A DNA stretch of 64,000 nt from the NCBI GenBank assembly GCA_963754645.1, contig CAVWGP010000012.1:868001-932000 (forward strand), given 5' to 3'. The translations under genes were made by a program, and so were the position numbers. Source of the stretch: CAVWGP01 sp963754645. GTDB taxonomy: Bacteria; Pseudomonadota; Alphaproteobacteria; Bin65. Below, piece after piece: positions 52,711-62,322 of this stretch. Numbering within the stretch: the stretch's first letter is position 1; each line of letters opens with the position of its first letter. The notes below the pieces were generated by a model. That model worked only from the letters and a program-made list of their open reading frames with translations, did no database searches and was not told the DNA's origin.

Positions 52711-53613
52711 TCAGGCGGGCGATTTGTCGGGCAAGCGGAGCCAAAATGGCATATTCGGGGTTATTTTGGCGGTCCCGGCCATGAGCGGCGTGGCGCCGTC
52801 GAGCAGGTCGATACGCAACATGGCCAGTCCACGCCCGGCGCCCACCGAGCGGAGCACGCCGGCTTCCTCGGTGCCGGATAAAATCGTTGCGCCGGCCGGC
52901 GGCGCCGGGCCGTCGATGGCGACCGGGACGAGACGTTTCTTGACCAAGCCGCGATAGCGCATCCGCGCCGTCAGCTCCTGGCCCATATAGCAGCCCTTTG
53001 CCCAATCGATCGCGTTGAGTTCGTCGAAGCCGCTTTCAAGCAGCAGCGATTTCTCGATCTCGAGATCGCGGCTGCCATCGGGTACGCCCAAGGCGAGGCG
53101 CAGGCGCTCATAGGCCGCCGCATCGCCCGGGCCGAGGCCGGCAGCCGCGAGCGCCGCAGCGGCGCTTTCGGGCAGGACGGCGCGGGCACCGAGCTCGGCC
53201 AGGCGCGGATCGACATAGGCGAGGCCGCCTGCATATCCCGAGGCGCGTCCCGGCTCCGTCGGCAAGCCGAGCGCGGCGAGCGCGCCGCGCCCGAAGATCA
53301 AGGCGACGCGCAGCCCGGCCGGCGCCGGCGCGATCGTCACGGCGGAGCGCAGTTTGAAGCGGGCGATGCGCCTGGCAAGATCGTCGGTGCGCGCCGCCTC
53401 GCAATCGAGCAGCAGCGCGCCATCGTGTTCGGCGATGAAGAAATCGTGCAAATAGCGGCCCTGCGGCGTCAACAGCGCCGCATAAATGGCGCGCTCCGGC
53501 GCTACCTTGTTCACGTCGTTCGAAACGATGCCCTGGAGAAACGCGCGCGCATCGGCGCCGGCGATTAGAAGCAGGCCGCGGCTGTCGGGCCAATGGACGA
53601 GGGCGTCGGTCAT
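52711..53613 (-). CDS. ygfZ: YgfZ/GcvT-fold folate-binding protein
   Basis: A 300-residue protein of the YgfZ (COG0354) family, folate-dependent in Fe-S cluster repair and assembly of certain enzymes. The signature KGCYMGQE is at residues 206-213 (DWAKGCYMGQELTARMRYRG). The N-terminus MTDALVHWPDSRGLLLIAGA fixes ATG 53613; a longer frame upstream is not used. It is divergent from the glycosyltransferase operon, 127 bases apart. Confidence 0.93.
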   Translation of the reverse strand: MTDALVHWPDSRGLLLIAGADARAFLQGIVSNDVNKVAPERAIYAALLTPQGRYLHDFFIAEHDGALLLDCEAARTDDLARRIARFKLRSAVTIAPAPAGLRVALIFGRGALAALGLPTEPGRASGYAGGLAYVDPRLAELGARAVLPESAAAALAAAGLGPGDAAAYERLRLALGVPDGSRDLEIEKSLLLESGFDELNAIDWAKGCYMGQELTARMRYRGLVKKRLVPVAIDGPAPPAGATILSGTEEAGVLRSVGAGRGLAMLRIDLLDGATPLMAGTAKITPNMPFWLRLPDKSPA

Positions 53614-53740
53614 GGATGCTTCCGCCACCCGATATGGCATCGGCGGCGCGGCGCGGCAAGCACCGCGTGTCCGATCTGGCACGGCGGCGGCACGCGGCGT
53701 ATAAGGCGCAGCGCCGCGATCGGCGGTAGAATTCGGAGTC

Positions 53741-54709
53741 ATGCGGCTGCTTTTCATCGGACCCAACCGCGTCGGCGACGCCGTGCTTTCGTCGGGCGTC
53801 CTGGCCTGGATGATCGCGCGCTGGCCCGAGGCGCGCGTCACGATCGCCGCCGGGCCGGCGGCGGCCGGGCTTTACCGCGACGTGCCGCGCCTCGACGAGA
53901 TCGTCGTCATGGCCAAGCGGCCATTCGCCGGCCATTGGCGCTCCTTGTGGATGCGCGCCGTCGGCACGTTCTGGACCGCGATTGCCGACACGCGGCGAAC
54001 GCCCGTCGCCTGGCTGGTTCCGGCGCGCCGCCGTTTCGTCATGGGGCCGCCGCGGCGCGGCCAGCACAAGATACTGCAAGCCGCCGCCATGGTCGGCGGC
54101 GCGGCGCCGTTGGCGCCACGGCTGTGGATCGGCGACGCCCAACGCCGCGCCGCGACCGGCCACATGGCGGGCACCGGGCCCATCCTGGCGCTGGCGCCGA
54201 CCGCCAATTGGGGCGGCAAATGCTGGCCGATCGACCGCTTTGCCGCCCTCGCCCAGCGCCTGACGGCGCCGGGCGCGCCGCTGGCCAATGCCCGCATCGC
54301 GGTTTTCGCCGGTCCCGGCGAGCGCGACATGGCGCTGCCGCTGCTCGAATCGATGGCGCCCGAGCGCCGCATCGACCTCGCCGGCAAGCTCGATCTGCTG
54401 ACCGCCGCGGCCTGCCTCGGCGCCGCCGATCTCTTCGTCGGCAACGATTCCGGCCTGATGCACATTGCCGCCGCCATGGGCACGCCGACGCTCGGCCTGT
54501 TCGGCCCGAGCCGCGAAGAACATTACGGCCCCTGGGGGCCGAAGGCGGCGGCGGTGCGCACGGATCGCAGTTACGATGAAATACTGGCAACGCCGGGTTA
54601 CAACCACCGCTTGCAAGCATCGCACATGACGAGCCTGCCGCTCGAAAAGGCGCGGGATGCGGCGCTGGCGCTTTTGGCGCGCTGCCGCGCGGCGGAGGGC
54701 ACGCGATGA
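53741..54709 (+). CDS. Glycosyltransferase family 9 (heptosyltransferase-like)
   Basis: A 322-residue GT-B enzyme. MRLLFIGPNRVGDAVLSSGV is the GT9 start; ALAPTANWGGKCWPIDRFAA and LFVGNDSGLMHIAAAMGTPT with LGLFGPSREEHYGPWGP form the nucleotide-sugar site. It probably adds a heptose or related sugar to the lipopolysaccharide core at the inner face of the inner membrane. The stop overlaps the next ATG (ATGA). Confidence 0.9.
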   Translation: MRLLFIGPNRVGDAVLSSGVLAWMIARWPEARVTIAAGPAAAGLYRDVPRLDEIVVMAKRPFAGHWRSLWMRAVGTFWTAIADTRRTPVAWLVPARRRFVMGPPRRGQHKILQAAAMVGGAAPLAPRLWIGDAQRRAATGHMAGTGPILALAPTANWGGKCWPIDRFAALAQRLTAPGAPLANARIAVFAGPGERDMALPLLESMAPERRIDLAGKLDLLTAAACLGAADLFVGNDSGLMHIAAAMGTPTLGLFGPSREEHYGPWGPKAAAVRTDRSYDEILATPGYNHRLQASHMTSLPLEKARDAALALLARCRAAEGTR

Positions 54710-55470
54710 CCGGCGCGCCGCCGCGTCTCTCGGCGCTCGTCGTGGCGCATAACGAGGAACGGCAGCTCGCCGAGTGCCTGGCTTGCCTCGACTTCGCCGG
54801 CGAGATCGTCGTCGTGCTCGACCGCTGCACCGACGGATCGAAGGCGATCGCCGAGCGCCTGGCGCACAAAGTCATCGAAGGCGCGTGGGAAATCGAAGGC
54901 GCGCGGCGCAACACGGGGCTGGCCGCGTGTCGCGGCGATTGGATCCTCGAAGTCGATGCCGACGAGCGCGTGCCGCCCGCGCTCGCCGCCGAGATCGGCG
55001 CCGAAATCGCGCGCGCCAGCGCGCCGGCGCATTATTTGATTCCGTTCGACAATTACGTCGGCGCCCGCCTGGTGCGCCATGGCTGGGGCGGCTCGTGGGG
55101 CGTCAGCGCCACGGTCCGCCTGTTTTCGCGCGGCGCCAAGCGCTGGGGCGATCGGCGCATCCATCCATCGGTCGATCTGGCCGGCGCGCGGCGCTGGCTC
55201 AAGACACCGATGATCCACTACGTCGACCGCAATATTTCCGACATGCTGCGCCGGCTCGACCGTTATTCCTCGGCGCGCGCGCGGGACTTGCGCGATCAGC
55301 GCAGCGGCGAAACCTTCGGCCGCAATCTGCGCCGCCTGTTCACCCGATTCTTCAAGTGCTATGTGCGGCGAAAGGGCTATAAGGAAGGCTATTACGGATT
55401 TCTGATAGCCCTGATGGCGGGTTTGTGGCCGATGCTGGCCTGGCTCAAATTCAAGCTCGAGCGCGAGTGA
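54706..55470 (+). CDS. Glycosyltransferase family 2 (WaaE/KdtX-like)
   Basis: A 254-residue GT-A enzyme with SALVVAHNEERQLAECLACL, VVVLDRCTDGSKAIAE, a DxD-like LEVDADERVPP, and the KFKLERE tail after a short C-terminal hydrophobic helix (GFLIALMAGLWPMLAWLK). This is the size and pattern of the WaaE-type beta-1,4-glucosyltransferase group in LPS inner-core synthesis. It is coupled to both neighbours (ATGA, TGATG). Confidence 0.88.
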   Translation: MTGAPPRLSALVVAHNEERQLAECLACLDFAGEIVVVLDRCTDGSKAIAERLAHKVIEGAWEIEGARRNTGLAACRGDWILEVDADERVPPALAAEIGAEIARASAPAHYLIPFDNYVGARLVRHGWGGSWGVSATVRLFSRGAKRWGDRRIHPSVDLAGARRWLKTPMIHYVDRNISDMLRRLDRYSSARARDLRDQRSGETFGRNLRRLFTRFFKCYVRRKGYKEGYYGFLIALMAGLWPMLAWLKFKLERE

Positions 55471-56537
55471 TGCGCGTGCTGATGGCGATGGCGGGCGCCG
55501 AACGCGGCGGCGCCGAAGGATTTTTCGAGCGCCTCGCCTTCGGCTTCCAGCGCCACGACGTAACGCTGCGCGTGCTCGTGCGCGACGACGACGCGCGCAT
55601 CCAGCGCCTGGTGTCGGGCGGCATCCAGCCCGTGGCGCTCAAGTTCGGCGGCCTGTTCGATTTCAGGACCCGGCCCGCGTTCCGCCGCGAGATTGCGGAT
55701 TTCAAGCCCGACATCGTTTTGACCTTCATGAACCGGGCGAGCGCCGCGTGCCGCCCCGCCCCCGGCGATCCGGGCGTGCGCATCGGCCGGCTCGGCGGCT
55801 ATTACAAGCTCAAATATTACCGCGGCTGCGAGCACCTGATCGGCAATACGCCCGATATCGTCGATTATATCGTCAAGCAAGGCTGGCCGGCGGAGCGCGC
55901 GCATTACGTGCCGAATTTCGTCGATTCGCACAACACCGATCCCGAGCCGCGCGAGCGCCACGACACGCCGGCGGATGCGCCGCTGGTCCTCGCCCTGGGC
56001 CGCCTGCACGTCAACAAGGCCTTCGACGTGCTGATCGCGACCCTGCGCGCGCTGCCCGATACCTATTTGTGGCTCGCGGGCGCCGGTCCGGAGGAAAAGG
56101 CGTTGCGCGATTTCGCCGGCAAGATCGGCGTCGCCGGGCGCCTTCGCTTTCTCGGCTGGCGCGACGACACCGCGCCGCTCTTCGCCGCCGCCAACGTCGT
56201 CGCGGTGCCGTCGCGCCACGAACCCTTGGGCAATGTCATCATCGAGGCCTGGGCGCGCGGCAAGGCGGTGGTGGCCGCGGCCAGCCACGGCCCGCGCCAG
56301 CTCATCGTTTCGGGCGATAACGGCATGCTGGTGCCGATCGACGACGAGCACGCACTGGCCTTCGCCTTGCGCCACGTCATCGACGAGACCAAAGTGAAGC
56401 GGCATCTGGCCGACAACGGCTACGCGACCTACCGCGAGAATTTCACCGAGGAGGCCGTGGTGGCGCGCTATCTCGAATTGTTCCGCGGCGTGCTGGCGAA
56501 TTCGCCGGCGCGCGAGACCGCCGAGGCGGCGGAATGA
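55470..56537 (+). CDS. Glycosyltransferase family 4
   Basis: A 355-residue GT-B enzyme: MRVLMAMAGAERGGAEGFFE, VRIGRLGGYYKLKYYRGCEH, VLALGRLHVNKAFDVLIATL, and the donor site VAVPSRHEPLGNVIIEAWAR with GKAVVAAASHGPRQLIVSGD. Its start ATG 55470 shares its first base with the stop of the GT2 gene. Acceptor unknown; context points to LPS. Confidence 0.92.
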   Translation: MRVLMAMAGAERGGAEGFFERLAFGFQRHDVTLRVLVRDDDARIQRLVSGGIQPVALKFGGLFDFRTRPAFRREIADFKPDIVLTFMNRASAACRPAPGDPGVRIGRLGGYYKLKYYRGCEHLIGNTPDIVDYIVKQGWPAERAHYVPNFVDSHNTDPEPRERHDTPADAPLVLALGRLHVNKAFDVLIATLRALPDTYLWLAGAGPEEKALRDFAGKIGVAGRLRFLGWRDDTAPLFAAANVVAVPSRHEPLGNVIIEAWARGKAVVAAASHGPRQLIVSGDNGMLVPIDDEHALAFALRHVIDETKVKRHLADNGYATYRENFTEEAVVARYLELFRGVLANSPARETAEAAE

Positions 56538-57866
56538 CCGGGCCCTTCGATCTGATCGTCGAGGGCGGCACCTGCCTGTTGCCGGGCGGGCGCGGGGCCG
56601 CCGATATCGGCATTCGCGCCGGGCGCTTCGCCGCGATCGGCGATCTCAAGCGCGCGCCGGCGGCGCAGCGTTTCGATGCCGCCAATCTCCACGTGCTGCC
56701 GGGCGCGATCGACACGCAGGTGCATTTCCGCGAGCCCGGGCTCGAGCACAAGGAGGATCTTGAAAGCGGCACGCGCGGCGCCGTGCTCGGCGGCGTCGTC
56801 GCTGTTTTCGAAATGCCCAACACCAATCCTTCGACGACGACGGCGGCGGCGATCGCCGACAAACTGACTCGCGCCGCGGGCCGCGCCTGGTGCGATCATG
56901 CGTTTTTCATCGGCGCCACCGGCGACAATGCGCGCCAGCTCGCCGAGGACGAGCGTGTTCCGGGCTGCAGCCGGCGTGAAGATATTCATGGGCGCTTCCA
57001 CCGGCTCGCTGCTGGTGGCCGAGGATGCCGCGCTCGCCGCCGCGCTCAAGTATGGGCGCCGGCGCGTCGCCGTCCATGCCGAGGACGAGGCGCGCATGAA
57101 CGAGCGCCGCGCCCTGATCCAGGCGGGCGGCGGCGCGGCGCAGCACCCGGTCTGGCGCGACGAGGAATCGGCCCTGCGCGCCACCACGCGCCTGCTGCGC
57201 CTCGCCCGCGAAGCGCGCCGCCCGGTGCACGTGCTGCACGTCACCACCGAGGAGGAAATGCCGCTCCTCGCCGAGCACAAGGACATCGCCACCGTCGAGG
57301 TGACGCCGCAGCATCTGACTCTGGCCGCACCGGAATGCTACGCCGAACTCGGCACTTATGCTCAGATGAACCCGCCGATCCGCGCCCAGCGCCATCGCGA
57401 CGCGCTGTGGCGCGCGCTCGCCGACGGCGTCGTCGACATCGTCGGCTCGGATCACGCGCCGCACACGCGGGCCGAGAAGGAGCGGCCCTATCCCGGCTCG
57501 CCCTCGGGCATGCCGGGCGTGCAGACGCTGGTGCCGATCATGCTCGATCACGTCGCCGCCGGCCGGCTCACGCTCGAGCGCTTCGTCGATCTCGTGGCCG
57601 CCGGCCCGCAGCGCGTTTACAACATCGCCGGAAAAGGCCGCATCGCGCTCGGCTACGACGCCGATCTCACCGTCGTCGATCTCGCCGCGACGCGCCGCAT
57701 CGAGAACGCGTGGATCGCCAGCAAATGCGGCTGGACGCCGTTTGCCGGCAAACGCGTCACCGGCTGGCCGATCGCGACGATCGTCCGCGGCGCCGTCGTA
57801 ATGCGCGACGGCGAACTGATCGGCGCGCCGCAAGGCAAGCCGGTGAGGTTCGTCGATACGCTATAG
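56534..57866 (+). CDS. Dihydroorotase-like amidohydrolase (one frameshift)
   Basis: About 443 residues of the dihydroorotase/allantoinase group. Parts: IDTQVHFREPGLEHKEDLES, VFEMPNTNPSTTT, then after the break GVKIFMGASTGSLLV (with the carbamylated Lys), VHVLHVTTEEEMPLLAEH and SDHAPHTRAEKERPYPGSPS. The first His of the HxH pair is Gln (QVH), as in some alphaproteobacterial members. The frame changes near 56969, TGCAGCC instead of TGCGCC, restoring VPGCAGVKIFMG. It is translationally coupled to the GT4 gene by ATGA. Confidence 0.85.
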
Positions 57867-58841
57867 GGCCCCGTCCCTCGGCCAGCGCCGGTGCAGCCAG
57901 AGCCATTGATCGGGTTCGGCGCGGATCCAGGATTCCACTTGGGCGTTGACCGCCGTCATGATGGCGGCGATATCGGCATCTTCGTCGCCGGTCAGGCGGA
58001 ATTCGAGCGGCGGATCGATCGCGATGCGGAAGCGGCGCGGCGCCGTGCGCTCGATATGCGCGCCATGCACGGCCGCGCCGTAGCGCAGGACGAAGCGCGC
58101 CAGCGTCGTGCCGGTCATCGCCGGCCGGCCGAAGAACGGCACCGCAATGCCGCGATTTTCCTTCACGTCGATGAGCATGCCGAGGCAGCCGCCGGCTTCC
58201 ATGACGCGCGCCGCGCCGAAAGCGCCCTGCATGCCCTTGGGCAGGAATTCCACCAGCCCGCCGCGGCGGCCTTCGACGACGCGCGCGATGAACGGATTGT
58301 TCGGCCGCCGGTAGATGACGCCGAGCTTCAAGCCGAGCCGCGCCGCCGTCCACGGCAGGATTTCCCAATTGCCCATATGGGCGGTGAAGACGATCGCCGG
58401 ACCCTTGCGGTCGAGCAGGCGGACGAATTGCTCGGCACCGACGATTTCGAAACGCTCGCCCTTGATGACGACGGTTTCGCCGCGCGCCGCCGCTGCCGCC
58501 ATCGCGTCGCGGCCGATACGGTCCGCCTCCGCTTGGATGCTGCGGTCGTAGAGCGCGCTCTTGTGCATGATTTCGCCGGCGTTGCGGCCGAGATTGTCCC
58601 ACATCGCGCGCAGAATGCGCCGCTTCTCGGCTTCGTCCATCACCGGAAAGCAGCGCTCGAGATTGCGCCGCGCGACCTTGGCGATCGGCAGAAACGGGCC
58701 GACGGCGCGCGCCAGCGCCGCCATCGTTCCGGCCGCGACCGGCGCCGGCAGGAGCTTGAGCAAGCCCAACAACAGCCAGATCGGCGCCGCCTCGGCGAGC
58801 TGCAGCGCCGTGGACAGCGGCGATCCGCGGTTCGCCTTCAT
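57861..58841 (-). CDS. Lipid A biosynthesis acyltransferase (LpxL/HtrB family)
   Basis: A 326-residue inner-membrane acyltransferase with an N-terminal anchor (LAEAAPIWLLLGLLKLLPAP) and the catalytic H-x4-D/E motif in VFTAHMGNWEILPW. FLPKGMQGAFGAARVMEAGG and GAHIERTAPRRFRIAIDPPL follow the family. It adds a secondary acyl chain to lipid A. It overlaps the dihydroorotase gene end by 6 bases and starts 19 bases after the SDR stop on the same strand. Confidence 0.92.
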   Translation of the reverse strand: MKANRGSPLSTALQLAEAAPIWLLLGLLKLLPAPVAAGTMAALARAVGPFLPIAKVARRNLERCFPVMDEAEKRRILRAMWDNLGRNAGEIMHKSALYDRSIQAEADRIGRDAMAAAAARGETVVIKGERFEIVGAEQFVRLLDRKGPAIVFTAHMGNWEILPWTAARLGLKLGVIYRRPNNPFIARVVEGRRGGLVEFLPKGMQGAFGAARVMEAGGCLGMLIDVKENRGIAVPFFGRPAMTGTTLARFVLRYGAAVHGAHIERTAPRRFRIAIDPPLEFRLTGDEDADIAAIMTAVNAQVESWIRAEPDQWLWLHRRWPRDGAL

Positions 58842-58860
58842 CGCGGGACCGGTGCCGGCA

Positions 58861-59614
58861 TCAGTATGTGGCGCGCCCACCCGAAATGTCGAACACGCCG
58901 GCGGTGCTGAAGCTGCACTCGGCGGAGGACAGCCAGGCCACGAGCGCCGCGATTTCGCCGACCTCGACGAAGCGGTTCATGGGGATTTTCGACAGCATGT
59001 ATTGAATATGCTGCTCGGTCATCTGCTTGAAGATATCGGTCTTGGCGGCGGCCGGCGTAACGCAATTGACCGCGATGCCGGTCTGGGCCAGTTCCTTGCC
59101 CAGCGATTTGGTCAACGCGATCAAGCCGGCCTTGGCGGCGCTATAGGCCGGCGCGTTCGGATTGCCTTCCTTGCCGGCGATCGAGGCGATGTTGACGATC
59201 CGGCCGTATTTTTGGCCGCGCATGTGGGGAACGATGGCGCGGCAGGTCAGAAACGGCGCCGTGAGGTCGACCTCGATCACGCGGCGCCACTCCCCCGGGC
59301 CATATTCCCACGTTGGCTTGTTGGGCCCGGCAATACCCGCATTGTTCACCAGGATATCGATGCCGCCAAAAAACGCGACTGTGGCCTCCGCCGCGCGCCC
59401 GACCGCCGCGTCGTCGACCAAATCGAGCGTCTGGGTGGCGACTTTGCCCTTTGTTCCCAAAACCTTGGCCGCCTCCGTCAAGGCCACGTTGTCGAACGTC
59501 CCACAGCGACACGACGGCGCCCGAATCGAGAAAGCGCTCGGCAATGGCATAGCCGATACCGCGCGCGGCGCCGGTGACGACCGCTTTGCGGCCGGAAAGA
59601 TCAATTCGGTTCAT
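58861..59614 (-). CDS. Short-chain dehydrogenase/reductase, FabG-like (one frameshift)
   Basis: A classical SDR of about 250 residues. The first frame has MNRIDLSGRKAVVTGAARGI (TGxxxGxG); the second has FDNVALTEAAKVLGT, DILVNNAGIAG, NIASIAGKEGNPNAPAYSAA (with the catalytic Ser, Tyr, Lys), and GVFDISGGRATY. The frame change is at AA 59495-59496 on the plus strand; one base fewer gives WDVDNVALTEAAK. It reduces or oxidises a hydroxyl or keto group using NAD(P). Substrate unknown. An AT-poor 247-base gap follows before the kinase gene. Confidence 0.87.
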
Positions 59615-59861
59615 CGCCTTGCCCTTCGGTCCTGGATGAACCCTTCAATAAGGCTAAGCCCTCGTCACAGCAAGATTTTTTCGACGATGCGGGGCGTGAC
59701 TGGGCGCCATCAAAATAAAGTTAGCAAGGTGTGATGGCCGTCACGGCGAAGCTGTGCACGACATCATAGGATGCGGCCATGAATTCGCGCTGCGGCATCA
59801 AGTCCACGGGAAAACGGAGCTGGGACACGCCGCATAACCGAACCTGAGGAGGAACGAGACA

Positions 59862-61493
59862 ATGTCCGACATGCTCAACGCCCTGCCCCGCGGCTATCAA
59901 CTGGTAAATTTCCGCATCGAGCGCGTTCTCGGCGCCGGCGCCTTCGGCATCACCTATCTCGCCATCGATCTCAAGACCGATAAGCAAGTCGCGATCAAGG
60001 AATATCTGCCCTGCAAGCTCGCCGACCGCGGCACCGGCAACGACATCCTGCCGCGCACCCGGGACGACCGCGAGCCGTTTGAGTTCGGGCTGCAGCGTTT
60101 CGTCCAGGAAGCCGAGACGCTGACCTTGTTTCGCCATCCGAACATCGTCAAGATCCAGCAATTCTTCCAGGCCAACGGCACCGCCTATATCGTGATGGAT
60201 TTCGAGCGCGGCGCCAGCCTCGCCAAGATGATGATCGACGAGCCTACGCCGTTTACCGAGAGCGAGCTGATCGAACTGGCGCTCCCGCTGCTCGAAGGGC
60301 TGACCGAGGTGCACAAGCGCGGCTTCCTGCATCGCGACATCAAGCCGGGCAATATTTTCATCACGCTCGAAGGCCGGCCGCTGCTGATCGATTTCGGCTC
60401 GGCGCGCGACGTCATGGCGCGCGCGCACACCAGCGTCACCAATGTGCTGACGCCCGGCTTCGCGCCGTTCGAACAATATTTCCGCAATGGCAACCAAGGG
60501 CCGTGGACCGACATCTACGCGTTCGGCGCGGTTCTCTACTGCATGGTATGCGGCGAAGCGCCGCCGGAGGCACCGGAACGCATGTACAAGGATCGCATTA
60601 TCCCCGCAGTCGAACGCGGCAAGGGCCGCTTCGCCCACTATATTCTTGAAGCCATCGACCGGGCGCTGGCGCCCGAAACCGAGAAGCGGCCGCAATCGAT
60701 CGCGCAATGGCGCGCGATGCTGGTCAACGCCTCCGCCCGCCCCGAAGAGGCCGCGCCGGTCGGCAATCTGTCGCGCCGGGTCAACTCGAAGCAGCTCGCC
60801 GCGGCAATCGCCGCGGCCAAGGCCGCAGAGCCGGCCAAGATCCAAGTGGCGCCCGGCGGCAAACGGAGCCTGGTTTCGTTCGCCCGCCACGCGCTCAACT
60901 CCAGCATCCGGCGCCGCCGGCGCTTCGCCCTGGCCGCCAGCGTCCTGGTCCTCGCCGCCGCCGGCAGTGCCGCCGCGATGCTGATGACGGGCTCCGATCG
61001 CGTCGGCGCCGCGCGCACGGCGACTGCGGCGGTCGTTGCGCCGCCGGCCGATGGCAAGACCGACCTCGACGGCAACAAGCCGCGCACCGAAAACGCGCCG
61101 AAAATCGAGGACAAGCCCAAGGTCGAAGACAAGCCGAAAGTCGAAGACAAGCCGAAGATCGAGGACAAGCCGAAAGTCGAGGACAAGCCCAAGACGCCGG
61201 ACTCGGACACCGGCAAGAAAGTCGAGGCCGATGGCGACGCGAAGAAGCTCGCCGCACAGGTGCAGAAAATCGTTGCCGACGGCAACAACGCCCTCGAACG
61301 GGCGCGGACGGCGATGAAGCGTGGGCGCGCCGCCGAGGCCAAGCGCCTGCTCAAAGAGGCTATGGCGCTGGCCCAGCAGGCGCTCAAGCTCGACGGTGGC
61401 GCGAGCAAAGCCAAGGCGCTCAAATCGGAAATCGCCGAACTCAAGCGCGAGCTCATTCTGACCAAGCGCAACGACAACCGCCGCCGCGGCTAG
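59862..61493 (+). CDS. Membrane Ser/Thr protein kinase with hexapeptide repeats
   Basis: A 543-residue Hanks-type kinase: G-loop GAGAFG (24-29), K46 in AIKEYLP, HRDIKPGN (157-164), DFG (177-179), and TPGFAPFEQY activation-loop end. A single helix (FALAASVLVLAAAGSAAAML) at about 350-372 anchors it, with a periplasmic tail containing five KxEDKP repeats (V or I at x) followed by a coiled-coil-like region. GAGGAACGAGACA precedes ATG 59862. No sensor domain such as PASTA is seen. It ends at a terminator shared with the convergent DUF1194 gene. Confidence 0.94.
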   Translation: MSDMLNALPRGYQLVNFRIERVLGAGAFGITYLAIDLKTDKQVAIKEYLPCKLADRGTGNDILPRTRDDREPFEFGLQRFVQEAETLTLFRHPNIVKIQQFFQANGTAYIVMDFERGASLAKMMIDEPTPFTESELIELALPLLEGLTEVHKRGFLHRDIKPGNIFITLEGRPLLIDFGSARDVMARAHTSVTNVLTPGFAPFEQYFRNGNQGPWTDIYAFGAVLYCMVCGEAPPEAPERMYKDRIIPAVERGKGRFAHYILEAIDRALAPETEKRPQSIAQWRAMLVNASARPEEAAPVGNLSRRVNSKQLAAAIAAAKAAEPAKIQVAPGGKRSLVSFARHALNSSIRRRRRFALAASVLVLAAAGSAAAMLMTGSDRVGAARTATAAVVAPPADGKTDLDGNKPRTENAPKIEDKPKVEDKPKVEDKPKIEDKPKVEDKPKTPDSDTGKKVEADGDAKKLAAQVQKIVADGNNALERARTAMKRGRAAEAKRLLKEAMALAQQALKLDGGASKAKALKSEIAELKRELILTKRNDNRRRG

Positions 61494-61523
61494 CGCGCCG
61501 GCCGCGATCCGTTAGGACCATTT

Positions 61524-61552
61524 CTCCGCCGATCGCGCCGCGATCGGCGGAG
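61524..61552. terminator. Bidirectional hairpin between convergent genes
   Basis: A perfect 12-bp stem (CTCCGCCGATCG with its complement) and 5-base loop, centred between the kinase stop (61493) and the DUF1194 stop (61573). ATTCGTTCTT follows on the plus side and AAATGG before it, so it can serve both transcripts. Confidence 0.8.
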
Positions 61553-61572
61553 ATTCGTTCTTGCGGGGACGT

Positions 61573-62322
61573 TTACTCGCCGTCCGATACGCGGTGCAGC
61601 ACGTCGCCGGGCATGCCGGATACTTCGCGCACCAGCTTGGCGCGGATCGCGTCGGCAAAAGACTGGAAGCTGTCGGCGACGATGTAGAACGAGCCGACGC
61701 CGCCGATGACGTGATCGCGGTAGTAGATGTCGAGATCGCGTTCGGGCGGCGTGCCCCAGCGCGTCGGCCGGTCGTTCACGATCGGCAGGCCATTGATGAT
61801 AATGCCCGCCTTGAGTGCAACGGCCCGAACTTCCGATAGATCCGGACCGTTGTTGTTGCGGCCGTCGCCCGAGACATCGATGACCCGGCGCGTGCCCTTG
61901 AAGCCGCTCACCGCGAAGCGCTTCATCGCGAATTCGATGCCGCCGCTGATCGAAGTCCAGCGCTCGATGCTGATCGGCTGCGCCGCGAGCTTCGCGACGA
62001 AATTTTCGGCGCTCGCCTTGTCGCGGATCACGGCCCAGTCGACCACCAGGCGCTGATAGGTGTAGCCGGCCCATTCGATATAGGTGACGGCGATCATCTT
62101 GCGCTCGCCGCCCTGGATCGCCTGCAGGATACGGGGGTCGACCAGCGCCTTCATGTAGCCGTCGCGCTGCAGCGCCGCTTCCTCGGGATCGACGCTGCCC
62201 GAAACATCGACCGCAATGACCAGTTCGAGATCGACCCTCTGGGGCATGTCGGCGCGCGGCGGCGGCGCCGCGCCAAGCGCGAGGAGAGCGGATATGGCAA
62301 GCAGGACCCACCGGCGATGCAT
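61573..62322 (-). CDS. Secreted DUF1194 protein, von Willebrand A-like
   Basis: A 249-residue protein with signal peptide (WVLLAISALLALGAA) and a vWA-like fold. The metal-ion site DxSxS is D39-V-S41-G-S43 in VIAVDVSGSVDPEEA; TSISGGIEFAMKRFAVSGFK and RVIDVSGDGRNNNGPDLSEV carry the other MIDAS-type residues. ATG 62322 follows GGGAGG and is favoured by the signal peptide. The function of DUF1194 is unknown; a protein-binding role in the periplasm is likely. It converges with the kinase gene. Confidence 0.92.
   Translation of the reverse strand: MHRRWVLLAISALLALGAAPPPRADMPQRVDLELVIAVDVSGSVDPEEAALQRDGYMKALVDPRILQAIQGGERKMIAVTYIEWAGYTYQRLVVDWAVIRDKASAENFVAKLAAQPISIERWTSISGGIEFAMKRFAVSGFKGTRRVIDVSGDGRNNNGPDLSEVRAVALKAGIIINGLPIVNDRPTRWGTPPERDLDIYYRDHVIGGVGSFYIVADSFQSFADAIRAKLVREVSGMPGDVLHRVSDGE

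Noticed and set aside
61090..61210. Tandem 18-base repeats as a CRISPR or minisatellite
   Set aside because: They are in-frame codons of the kinase, without spacers.
59862..62322. TerY-P-like kinase/vWA/phosphatase triad
   Set aside because: No PP2C phosphatase is present, the vWA-like protein is a secreted DUF1194, and the two genes converge.
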